Shown here one piece after another: positions 18,578 to 26,212 of a stretch of DNA of 64,000 nucleotides. Position 1 is the stretch's first letter. Each line of letters begins with the position of its first letter. The translations under genes were made by a program, and so were the position numbers. Source of the stretch: Chondrinema litorale (lineage in GTDB: Bacteria; Bacteroidota; Bacteroidia; Cytophagales; Flammeovirgaceae); assembly GCF_026250525.1 (NCBI RefSeq), contig NZ_CP111043.1:3547001-3611000 (forward strand). Direction: 5' to 3'. The notes beneath the pieces are model-generated. The model was not told the DNA's origin, made no database searches, and saw nothing but the letters and a program-made list of their open reading frames with translations.

Positions 18578-19243
18578 ATGAAAATTTTGTATAACATAGC
18601 AGGGATAATTTTATCAACAGTTTTACTCTATTCCTGTGGAGCTGGAGGAAATGACCCAGGCATTGAATATGCACCTCAAATGTATCATTCAGTACCTTAT
18701 GAGCCATTAACTCAGATTACTGAAGAAGGTATTCCAGATGGTCCAATTTCATCTAATTATTATGTTACTAACTCTACACCATATAATAATTACAATGGAA
18801 AGAAACCGATGAATGAAATGACACCGGTTGAAGGAACCATTAAAAGACAAAACTATTCAAGAGCAACAGGAAGTACAGCTGCTACTACAGATCAAGAATT
18901 ATTAATTTATGATCTACCAAAAGATAGCATTGATCTAGCTTCAAGAATATTAAAAAACCCATTATCAGACAGCCCTGAGATATTGCAAAGAGGTCAAGAG
19001 CTTTATGTAAGTTATTGCTCTCCATGCCACGGACCGGGTGGTAAAGGTGATGGTAAAGTAGGTGCTGTTTATAAAGGGGTGCCAAATTATTCTGCTGGTA
19101 GATATGCAACACTTACAGAAGGGCACATCTTCCATACTATTACGCATGGTAGAAACAGAATGTGGTCACACAAATCACAATTAAACCCAGAAGAAAGATG
19201 GATGATTGTGAAATATGTTCAGAAACTGCAAAAAGGAGAATAA
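18578..19243 (+). CDS. actE: Alternative complex III monohaem cytochrome c lipoprotein ActE
   Basis: The 221-residue protein has a lipoprotein signal (LLYSC, lipidated Cys20), a 120-residue spacer rich in Asn and Tyr, and one class I cytochrome c domain with CSPCH at about 147-151. This is followed by GGKGDG and a distal Met in RNRMWSHKSQL. It accepts electrons from the ActA haems or passes them to the oxidase. The operon position between actD and actF is canonical. Confidence 0.94.
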   Translation: MKILYNIAGIILSTVLLYSCGAGGNDPGIEYAPQMYHSVPYEPLTQITEEGIPDGPISSNYYVTNSTPYNNYNGKKPMNEMTPVEGTIKRQNYSRATGSTAATTDQELLIYDLPKDSIDLASRILKNPLSDSPEILQRGQELYVSYCSPCHGPGGKGDGKVGAVYKGVPNYSAGRYATLTEGHIFHTITHGRNRMWSHKSQLNPEERWMIVKYVQKLQKGE

Positions 19244-19280
19244 TTTAATTTAAGATTTAAATACACAGAAAGAATTCAAG

Positions 19281-20630
19281 ATGGCGTCAGAAATACATGA
19301 TATTGATTTAAATGAGAAATTTCATTTCTCTGATAAAGCCAAAAAAACCTTGTTCATCATTCTTGGTTTGGGTGTAGTATCCTTAGTAATAGGAATACTG
19401 ATTGAAATGTTAGGAGGCGGCGGTCATGGTGAACATGCATCTCTCTTAATGGGAAATGATGCTTTAGCCTCTTCAGAACCTGGTGCTGCTGCAGAAGGTC
19501 ATGCATTCCACTGGTGGAATAGACTTTTTGTTGATATGTGGATAAACAATGTTTATTTCACAGGGCTATCACTAATAGGTATATTTTGGGTGGCTATACA
19601 ATATGTGGCTAGTGCAGGTTGGTCTGCTGGATTTAAAAGAGTACCAGAAGCTTTTGGTTCTTTCTTGCCAGTAACTGGTGTATTAATGTTAGTGGTTTTT
19701 ATTCTTGCTAGCCACGACATGTTCCACTGGACACACACTGATTTATATGATCACGCAAGTGCTCATTTTGATAAAATTATTAATGGTAAAAAAGGCTTTT
19801 TCTTTATCCCTGGATCTGAATCTACGCCTTCAATTCCATATTTTTATTATTTAAGAATGATATTCTTCTTTTTAGGTTGGATCTTGTTTTTCAATCTAAT
19901 TAGAAAGCAATCTGTTCTAGAAGATGTAAATGCCGGATTAGTTCACTACAGAAAAATGGTAACTCTTTCAGGAGCATTTCTAGTGTTTTTTGGCTTGTCT
20001 TCTTCTATGTCTGCTTGGGATTGGGTTATGTCAATAGACACGCACTGGTTCAGTACAATGTTTGGCTGGTATGTTTTCGCTAGCTGGTTTGTTTCTGGTC
20101 TGGCTGCAATAACACTCTTCTTAGTTTTTATGAAAGAGGCAGGTTACCTATCAATTATAAATGAGAACCATTTACATGACATGGGTAAATTTGTTTTTGG
20201 ATTCAGTATTTTCTGGACTTATATCTGGTTCTCGCAATACTTGCTTATTTATTATGCAAACATGCCAGAAGAAACAATATACTTCTACGAAAGATTAAAT
20301 TCAGATATATATAGTAAATATATTTTCTTCAACCTGATCATGAATTTCTTCTTCCCATTCCTTGCTTTAATGACAAGAGATGCAAAAAGAAAAATGACAT
20401 TCCTAAAAATAGTTTGTACTGTAGTTTTAGTTGGTCACTGGTTCGATTTCTTCTTGATGATCACTCCAGGTACACTAAAACAAAACGGTGGATTCGGTTT
20501 TATGGAGCTAGGTGTTACCATGATCTACTTATTCGGATTTTTATGGGTAGTGCTAAGCAATTTAGCTAAACAAAAACTTATTGCTGTTAACCACCCAATG
20601 TTACAAGAATCAATTCATCATACAACTTAA
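19281..20630 (+). CDS. actF: Alternative complex III membrane subunit ActF (NrfD-like)
   Basis: The 449-residue polytopic membrane protein is the second NrfD-like subunit. It starts with a short cytoplasmic segment and a membrane helix (FIILGLGVVSLVIGILIEML), then a His-containing loop (EGHAFHWWNRLFVDMWINNVYF) and nine further helices. MSAWDWVMSIDTHWFSTMFGWYVF is a conserved ActF signature. It closes the act operon; coxB begins 62 bases later. Confidence 0.94.
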   Translation: MASEIHDIDLNEKFHFSDKAKKTLFIILGLGVVSLVIGILIEMLGGGGHGEHASLLMGNDALASSEPGAAAEGHAFHWWNRLFVDMWINNVYFTGLSLIGIFWVAIQYVASAGWSAGFKRVPEAFGSFLPVTGVLMLVVFILASHDMFHWTHTDLYDHASAHFDKIINGKKGFFFIPGSESTPSIPYFYYLRMIFFFLGWILFFNLIRKQSVLEDVNAGLVHYRKMVTLSGAFLVFFGLSSSMSAWDWVMSIDTHWFSTMFGWYVFASWFVSGLAAITLFLVFMKEAGYLSIINENHLHDMGKFVFGFSIFWTYIWFSQYLLIYYANMPEETIYFYERLNSDIYSKYIFFNLIMNFFFPFLALMTRDAKRKMTFLKIVCTVVLVGHWFDFFLMITPGTLKQNGGFGFMELGVTMIYLFGFLWVVLSNLAKQKLIAVNHPMLQESIHHTT

Positions 20631-20692
20631 TTAAATTGAGAGGTAACAAGCTTAAGAAACTTTTAAATTTTTAACCAAGAGATATAAATTTT

Positions 20693-21763
20693 ATGACCTC
20701 GGTTCTTCTAATAGTTGGAGTAGTTCTTTTACTAGTAATTCTGGCGCTTATATACAGAATATTTACTTTAGTAGGAATTGCTAAAGGGAATTCAAAGAAA
20801 AAGGTTAGTTTTAGTAATCAAGTTAATGCAATAATGTTTCCTATAGCCTTTTTTGTAGGTTTCGGTTCATTATTTTGGTACTCAGGCATAGCACAAAAAT
20901 ACTTTTTACCAGAAGCTGCATCTGAACACGGAGTAGAAATTGACTTTCTATTTTGGCTAACAATGGCGATTATTGGCTTTGCATTTTTTGCGACTCACGT
21001 TTTACTTTTCTGGTTTCCATTTAAATACCAGTATAAAGAAACAAGAGCTGCTTACTACTATCCACATAATGACAAACTAGAAATTGTTTGGACAATTATC
21101 CCTGCGATAGTTATGACACTCTTGGTAATTTCAGGTTATGTTGTTTGGAGCGATATCACATCACCTGCTCCTCAGGAAGCTGTAAACATAGAAATTATGG
21201 GTAAACAGTTTAACTGGGAAGTTAGATACGGAGGTTCTGACAAAGTTCTAGGTAGACATGACTATAAAAAAATTGATGGTACTAACTCTATGGGTATCGA
21301 TTTTAGAGATCCTAACAGTATTGATGATTTTATAGCTAGAGATATTCATTTGCCTAAAGGTCAGCCAGTATTATTAAATATTAGATCTAGAGATGTAATT
21401 CACAGTGTATTTATGCCTCATTTCAGAATAAAAATGGATGCTGTTCCGGGTATGCCAACTAAGTTTTGGTTTACTCCTACAAAATCTACTGCTGAAATGA
21501 GAGAATTATTAAGTCAAGATCCTGCTTGGCAAGAAGTTAATCCTGATACTGGTGAACCAAGATACAAGAACTTTAACTATGAGTTAGCTTGTACTGAGGT
21601 TTGTGGAGGAAGCCACTTTGCAATGAAAAAAATAATTGTTGTAGATGAACCTGCTGATTTTGACAAATGGTACAAAGAGCAGGAGTCATGGGCTTCTAAA
21701 AATAAAGATTACTTGTCGAGCATTGGAGTTAACAATCTTGATTTGGCTATCTCTGAAGATTAA
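20693..21763 (+). CDS. coxB: Cytochrome c oxidase subunit II with CuA site
   Basis: The 356-residue subunit has about four predicted helices, two of them extra at the N-terminus, before the periplasmic cupredoxin domain. CuA ligands are visible: His in VIHSVFMPHF and the C-E-V-C-x3-H-x2-M cluster in CTEVCGGSHFAM. An insertion of about 35 residues (MRELLSQDPAWQEV region) lies between the two ligand groups. It takes electrons from a c-type cytochrome, probably the Act complex encoded upstream, and passes them to subunit I. It is transcribed with act and coxA. Confidence 0.95.
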   Translation: MTSVLLIVGVVLLLVILALIYRIFTLVGIAKGNSKKKVSFSNQVNAIMFPIAFFVGFGSLFWYSGIAQKYFLPEAASEHGVEIDFLFWLTMAIIGFAFFATHVLLFWFPFKYQYKETRAAYYYPHNDKLEIVWTIIPAIVMTLLVISGYVVWSDITSPAPQEAVNIEIMGKQFNWEVRYGGSDKVLGRHDYKKIDGTNSMGIDFRDPNSIDDFIARDIHLPKGQPVLLNIRSRDVIHSVFMPHFRIKMDAVPGMPTKFWFTPTKSTAEMRELLSQDPAWQEVNPDTGEPRYKNFNYELACTEVCGGSHFAMKKIIVVDEPADFDKWYKEQESWASKNKDYLSSIGVNNLDLAISED

Positions 21764-21799
21764 AACTATAAATGAATTTTCACGAATAAACAATAGTAT

Positions 21800-23665
21800 A
21801 TGTCAACTGTAGATATCGATATACATAGTACTACAGATGCTCATGATCACCACGACGATCATCATCATACTGAAAACTTCTTTACTAAGTACGTTTTTTC
21901 ATTAGATCATAAAACAATTGCTAGACAATACCTGATTACAGGTTTGATCTGGGCATTTATTGGAGGCTCACTTTCAGGTATATTCAGGTTGCAACTTGGA
22001 TTTCCTGATGCAGATTTAAGCTTTCTAAAACCTATATTAGGAGACTGGATAGATGCAAGTGGTAAAATGGATACAGAGTTTTACCTAGCTGCTGTAACTA
22101 TGCACGGTACAATTATGGTATTCTTTGTACTTACTGCTGGTTTAAGTGGTACATTCAGTAACTTCCTTATACCATTACAAATTGGTGCCCGTGATATGGC
22201 ATCAGGCTTTATGAATATGTTATCATACTGGTTCTTCTTCTTAGCTAGTGTGATCATGTTAATTTCCTTGTTCCTCGAAACTGGTCCTGCTAGTGGGGGA
22301 TGGGTAGTTTATCCACCTCTGAGTGCATTACCTCAAGCAATGTCAGGCTCCGGCACCGGTATGACGATGTGGCTAGTGAGTATGACATTCTTTATCGTTT
22401 CTCAGCTTTTAGGTGGTATTAACTATATTGCTACTGTTATTAACTTGCGTACAGATGGTATGTCATTTGCAAAAATGCCATTAACTATTTGGGCATTCTT
22501 CTTAACTGCTGTTCTTGGGTTACTTTCTTTCCCAGTTCTTTTATCTGCAGCATTGTTATTAGTATTTGATAGAAGTTTTGGAACAAGTTTCTACTTATCA
22601 GAAATATATATAGGTGGTGAGGCATTGCCAAATGTTGGTGGTAGCCCAATTTTATACCAACACCTTTTCTGGTTCTTAGGTCACCCTGAGGTATATATAG
22701 TATTGTTACCTGCATTAGGTATTACTTCAGAAATTGTTGCAACTAATTCAAGAAAACCAATCTTCGGTTATAGAGCGATGATCGGTTCAATGTTAGGTAT
22801 TGCATTCCTTTCATTTATAGTTTGGGCGCACCACATGTTTGTTTCGGGCTTAAATCCGTTCCTAGGTTCGGTATTTATGTTCTTAACCTTGATTATTGCA
22901 ATTCCTTCAGCAGTAAAAGCATTTAACTATATCACTACTCTTTGGAGGGGTAATATCATATTTACACCAGCAATGTTATTCTCAATTGGTTTGGTATCAT
23001 TGTTTATTTCTGGTGGTGTAACTGGTATTGTACTTGGTAATGCTGCAGTTGATATCCAACTACACGATACTTACTTTGTTGTTGCTCACTTCCACCTTGT
23101 AATGGGTAGTGCATCATTCTTTGGTATGATGGCGGGTACTTACCATTGGTTCCCTAAAATGTTTGGTAGAATGTTGAATGAGAAGTTGGGTTATGTACAC
23201 TTCTGGGCAACATTTATTGGTGTATATCTTGTGTTTTTCCCAATGCACTTTATTGGTATCGCAGGATTCCCAAGAAGATATTACTCTTTCACCAATTTCG
23301 ATGCATTCTCGACATTTACAGACTTAAATGCATTTATCAGTATTGCTGCTATTATTACTCTAACGGCACAGCTAATATTTGCCTTTAACTTCTTCTACAG
23401 CATATTTAAAGGTAAGCTGGCTAGCGCTAACCCTTGGAATGGAACAACTCTTGAGTGGACTACTCCAAGATTACCAGGTCACGGTAACTGGCCGGGAGCT
23501 ATTCCTAAAGTTTACAGATGGCCTTATGATTACAGTAAGCCAGGTGCTAAAGAAGATTTTATTCCTCAAAACGTGCCTTTCTCAGAAACGCCAGAATCTA
23601 ACTTAGAAATGGAAAAAGAACTTGCTAAGTTAGAGAAGGGTGGAGAAGCAGATAAAGTTGACTAA
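21800..23665 (+). CDS. coxA: Cytochrome c oxidase subunit I (haem-copper oxidase, A family)
   Basis: The 621-residue 12-helix catalytic subunit reduces oxygen to water and pumps protons. A His/Asp-rich cytoplasmic leader (about residues 3-26) is unusual and could bind metal. Active-site motifs: GHPEVYIVLLPALG (about 293, CuB His and cross-linked Tyr), WAHHMFVSG (about 342, CuB ligands) and VAHFHLVMG (about 429, haem ligands). The E in HPEVY and the overall size fit the A family. Subunits III and IV are not next to it. Confidence 0.96.
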   Translation: MSTVDIDIHSTTDAHDHHDDHHHTENFFTKYVFSLDHKTIARQYLITGLIWAFIGGSLSGIFRLQLGFPDADLSFLKPILGDWIDASGKMDTEFYLAAVTMHGTIMVFFVLTAGLSGTFSNFLIPLQIGARDMASGFMNMLSYWFFFLASVIMLISLFLETGPASGGWVVYPPLSALPQAMSGSGTGMTMWLVSMTFFIVSQLLGGINYIATVINLRTDGMSFAKMPLTIWAFFLTAVLGLLSFPVLLSAALLLVFDRSFGTSFYLSEIYIGGEALPNVGGSPILYQHLFWFLGHPEVYIVLLPALGITSEIVATNSRKPIFGYRAMIGSMLGIAFLSFIVWAHHMFVSGLNPFLGSVFMFLTLIIAIPSAVKAFNYITTLWRGNIIFTPAMLFSIGLVSLFISGGVTGIVLGNAAVDIQLHDTYFVVAHFHLVMGSASFFGMMAGTYHWFPKMFGRMLNEKLGYVHFWATFIGVYLVFFPMHFIGIAGFPRRYYSFTNFDAFSTFTDLNAFISIAAIITLTAQLIFAFNFFYSIFKGKLASANPWNGTTLEWTTPRLPGHGNWPGAIPKVYRWPYDYSKPGAKEDFIPQNVPFSETPESNLEMEKELAKLEKGGEADKVD

Positions 23666-23678
23666 AAAATAAATTTAT

Positions 23679-23710
23679 AATCCTTACTCTGTAAAGAGTA
23701 AGGATTTCTT
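23679..23710 (+). terminator. Hairpin after coxA
   Basis: AATCCTTACTCT / AGAGTAAGGATT 12-bp stem followed by TTCTTT. It separates coxA from the tiny downstream ORF and may reduce read-through. Confidence 0.7.
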
Positions 23711-23738
23711 TAATTTAACTATTTAAATTATTATTACT

Positions 23739-23837
23739 ATGGAAGGTGTTACTCTACTTGGTTTTATGGCCTTTGTATTTATGGTTCCACCATTGATGAT
23801 TGCACTAATAGTAGCAATTACAACGGCTAAGAAATAA
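23739..23837 (+). CDS. Tiny single-helix membrane protein downstream of coxA (32 residues)
   Basis: The ORF starts with ATG at 23739 and encodes 32 residues: MEGVTLLGFMAFVFMVPPLM, then IALIVAITTAKK. One membrane helix covers most of the chain, with a kink-forming Pro-Pro pair in the middle and a lysine-rich C-terminal end that should face the cytoplasm. It lies between two hairpins, directly after coxA and before a strong terminator, so it belongs to the end of the respiratory operon. Small single-helix subunits (for example of aa3 or cbb3 oxidases) are common, and this is a candidate accessory subunit. No sequence family is recognised; the assignment is inference. Confidence 0.5.
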   Translation: MEGVTLLGFMAFVFMVPPLMIALIVAITTAKK

Positions 23838-23857
23838 TAAGAGAAGAACTTATAAAC

Positions 23858-23895
23858 AAAAAGAGGAAGTGATTATTTAATCACTTCCTCTTTTT
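23858..23895. terminator. Strong bidirectional terminator ending the respiratory cluster
   Basis: An 18-bp perfect stem (AAAAAGAGGAAGTGATTA with its complement) containing A and T runs, between the tiny membrane ORF and the convergent secreted-protein gene. Confidence 0.92.
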
Positions 23896-23920
23896 ATATT
23901 ATCTAATTTTCAATCAGTAA

Positions 23921-24544
23921 TTAAAATTTTATATTAAGTGCAGATCTGTAATTACCTGTTAAATCATCACCTATTATATCTAGTTTCACTATTCCTGAAC
24001 CATAAACGGTAAAGTGCTTCTTTCTCCAACCACCATCTTTTTTCTCTAGAAATAATGTAAGATCAACTGTTTCGCCATTTGGAGTAAAAACTTCGCCTTC
24101 CATTAATTTAACATTGCCATCGTCTTCTTTAAGTCTTTTAGTAACTCTAAACTTAGGACTTTCACCTCTTTTGTTATGCATATGTTGTATGTCTTTATAA
24201 GTCACACTGTTTTTATTAGTCATATAATATGCAAGAGCGTGATAGTTTCCTGTAAAACGGCAATCTCCCATATTCATCGCAATTTCTCCTGAACCATTTC
24301 TGTGATAATACTTTTTCATCCAGTGGCCATTATATTGTTGAAGAAAAACGAGAACTTCTACTTGGGCATTATTAACAGCGCCTTTTACTAATCCCTTTTT
24401 TAAAAAAAGTCCTTTATAGTTGCATACTTCTGGTTTTTCAGTAAGAACCCTTACTTTTAAATTATCATAACCATCATCGGGAGTATGCGACGATAAAAAG
24501 ATGAATGTGAATATCAATAAGATAACTGAACCTAATGTTTTCAT
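23921..24544 (-). CDS. Secreted protein with two internal repeats, function unknown
   Basis: The 207-residue protein has a signal peptide (MKTLGSVILLIFTFIFLSS). Two related repeats of about 48 residues are visible. The first, around 60-107, reads VEVLVFLQQYNGHWMKKYY, then NGSGEIAMNMGDCRFTGNYHALAYY. The second, around 160-207, reads VDLTLFLEKKDGGWRKKHF, then YGSGIVKLDIIGDDLTGNYRSALNI. Both share LFL..--G-W-KK, GSG and TGNY. The repeats look like small beta-sheet units. It is a single gene on the minus strand with no informative neighbour; the sulfur operon is upstream but has its own promoter. No family is recognised. Confidence 0.75.
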   Translation of the reverse strand: MKTLGSVILLIFTFIFLSSHTPDDGYDNLKVRVLTEKPEVCNYKGLFLKKGLVKGAVNNAQVEVLVFLQQYNGHWMKKYYHRNGSGEIAMNMGDCRFTGNYHALAYYMTNKNSVTYKDIQHMHNKRGESPKFRVTKRLKEDDGNVKLMEGEVFTPNGETVDLTLFLEKKDGGWRKKHFTVYGSGIVKLDIIGDDLTGNYRSALNIKF

Positions 24545-24663
24545 TATTATTTAGTCTTTGAATTTTCACTATGAAAACGCAGCTATCTTCTCCTTCTTTT
24601 AATCTCTTTACAGCTATTTGCTATATAAAATATTAATTCATGTTAATAAAAGCACATTAGTAA

Positions 24664-25374
24664 TTAACTAATAGCAAATGCCTTCATGTTTTTTTCGCTT
24701 GGTAAATGAAGCCCACATTCAGTTTTTGTAGATGATTTCCATCTTCCACTTCTTCCTTTACCTTTAGCAGTACAATGGAAACAGCCCACAGACTCGTACC
24801 CTTTATGGAATAGGGGATTAGTAGGTAGATCGTTCTTTTTTAAATAAGATTTTACTTCTTCAAGTTCGATATCGATAATTGGGTGGAATTTTATTATGTC
24901 ACCATTTCTTTCGAATATATCTTTATCTTTTCTGCTATGGCTCTGTTTGCCAATTAAACCTGAAATCCAGAAATCTTTACCTTTTTTAATCTCTTCGAAT
25001 GGTAAAACCTTATTTACACTGCAGCATAAGTTTGGGTCCTTTTCCCAAGTTCTATTTTGAGATGTATACTGGTGATGATGAAAATCTGGCTTTATTGTTT
25101 TAATATTTAGTCCAAGCCTTAGTGATAAATCATCGGCATAATCTAGGGTTTCTTTAAAGAGATATCCGGTATTTATTAGATGGATTTCTTGCTTTCTATT
25201 GCTTTTGCTAATTAGATCTAGCAGATAAGCAGAGGTAGTTCCGAATGATGAACTAACTAAAATGTTTTTGTCTCCAAAATCTTTGTAAAACTTAGCTAGT
25301 CTTTCCAATGGCGACAAATTAGCATAGGATGCATTCAGTTCTTCGATATTAATTTCTGAGCTAATTGTTTTCAT
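24664..25374 (-). CDS. cysH: Adenylyl-sulfate (APS) reductase, CysH family
   Basis: The 236-residue enzyme reduces APS to sulfite using thioredoxin. The PP-loop like start SSSFGTTSAYLLDLI (41-55) binds the nucleotide. Iron-sulfur cysteines Cys117-Cys118 and Cys198/Cys201 (CFHC) are all present, which marks the 4Fe-4S APS-reducing type rather than the cluster-free PAPS reductase. The catalytic Cys220 lies in TECGLH. It is the third gene of the sulfur operon, 54 bases after the methyltransferase gene. A thioredoxin gene lies at 31198, the usual electron donor. Confidence 0.93.
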   Translation of the reverse strand: MKTISSEINIEELNASYANLSPLERLAKFYKDFGDKNILVSSSFGTTSAYLLDLISKSNRKQEIHLINTGYLFKETLDYADDLSLRLGLNIKTIKPDFHHHQYTSQNRTWEKDPNLCCSVNKVLPFEEIKKGKDFWISGLIGKQSHSRKDKDIFERNGDIIKFHPIIDIELEEVKSYLKKNDLPTNPLFHKGYESVGCFHCTAKGKGRSGRWKSSTKTECGLHLPSEKNMKAFAIS

Positions 25375-25428
25375 TTATTTATTAATAAAGCTTTTTAACT
25401 GATTGAATGTTGATTTTTGTTTTACCTA

Positions 25429-26193
25429 TTAGGCTGTTCGTCTTATTGTTATTTTAATCTCGTCGAGAAATTCAGGGTGTAGTCTAACAACTTCACCTAT
25501 TATAATTGTAGCAGGGGTACCAAGTCCTTTCTCTTTAACCACCTCGCAAATATTTTTTATAGTACCTACAGCTACTCTTTCAGATTCTAAAGAACCATTA
25601 TTTATAATCGCAATTGGCATATCTGCTTTACCAAAGCTTTCAAAAATTCTTGTAATTTCGTTTAGCTTGCCCATTCCCATTAGTATTACCAATGTTGCTG
25701 AGCTTTCTAAAGCATAATGAATGTCACGAGTAAGCTTGCCCGCGCTGTTAGTCGCAGTTGTTACCCAAAAGCTTTGTGTAATATGTCTTTTTGTTAAAGG
25801 GATTTGCTGTAATGTAGCAAGTGATGTTGCACTAGAAATTCCTGGTACAATATCACAAGGAATTCCATAGCGCTCAACAAATGTTTTTTCTTCGTGTCCG
25901 CGACCGAAGATAAAAGGATCACCACCTTTTAGTCTAACAACATGACCATGAGAAAAAGCATATTGAATAATTAGTTCATTAATTTCATCTTGTGAATAAT
26001 GATGCTTTCCGGCTCTTTTTCCAACAAAAACTTTTAGTGCTTCTTCTGGTGCATAATCCAATAATTCTGGGCTAACCAAAGCATCGTAAAGAACAACATC
26101 CGCTTTCTTAAGCGTATTTATCCCCTTTACAGTAAAAAGCTCTGGATCACCTGGACCAGCACCAACAAGACTTAATTTAGCATTTATATTCAT
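25429..26193 (-). CDS. cobA: Uroporphyrinogen-III C-methyltransferase (sirohaem synthesis)
   Basis: The 254-residue enzyme methylates uroporphyrinogen III twice to give precorrin-2, the precursor of sirohaem. Signature motifs: LVGAGPGDPELFTVKG (about 9-24), VRLKGGDPFIFGRGHEE (about 86-102), VPGISS (about 117-122) and a C-terminal GTPATIIIGEVV. This is the SUMT-only form, without the CysG dehydrogenase/ferrochelatase part. Sitting between sulfite reductase and cysH, it supplies the sirohaem that the reductase needs. Gap to the upstream gene is 19 bases. Confidence 0.94.
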   Translation of the reverse strand: MNINAKLSLVGAGPGDPELFTVKGINTLKKADVVLYDALVSPELLDYAPEEALKVFVGKRAGKHHYSQDEINELIIQYAFSHGHVVRLKGGDPFIFGRGHEEKTFVERYGIPCDIVPGISSATSLATLQQIPLTKRHITQSFWVTTATNSAGKLTRDIHYALESSATLVILMGMGKLNEITRIFESFGKADMPIAIINNGSLESERVAVGTIKNICEVVKEKGLGTPATIIIGEVVRLHPEFLDEIKITIRRTA

Positions 26194-26212
26194 TGAGAAA
26201 TTAATGTTTTAA

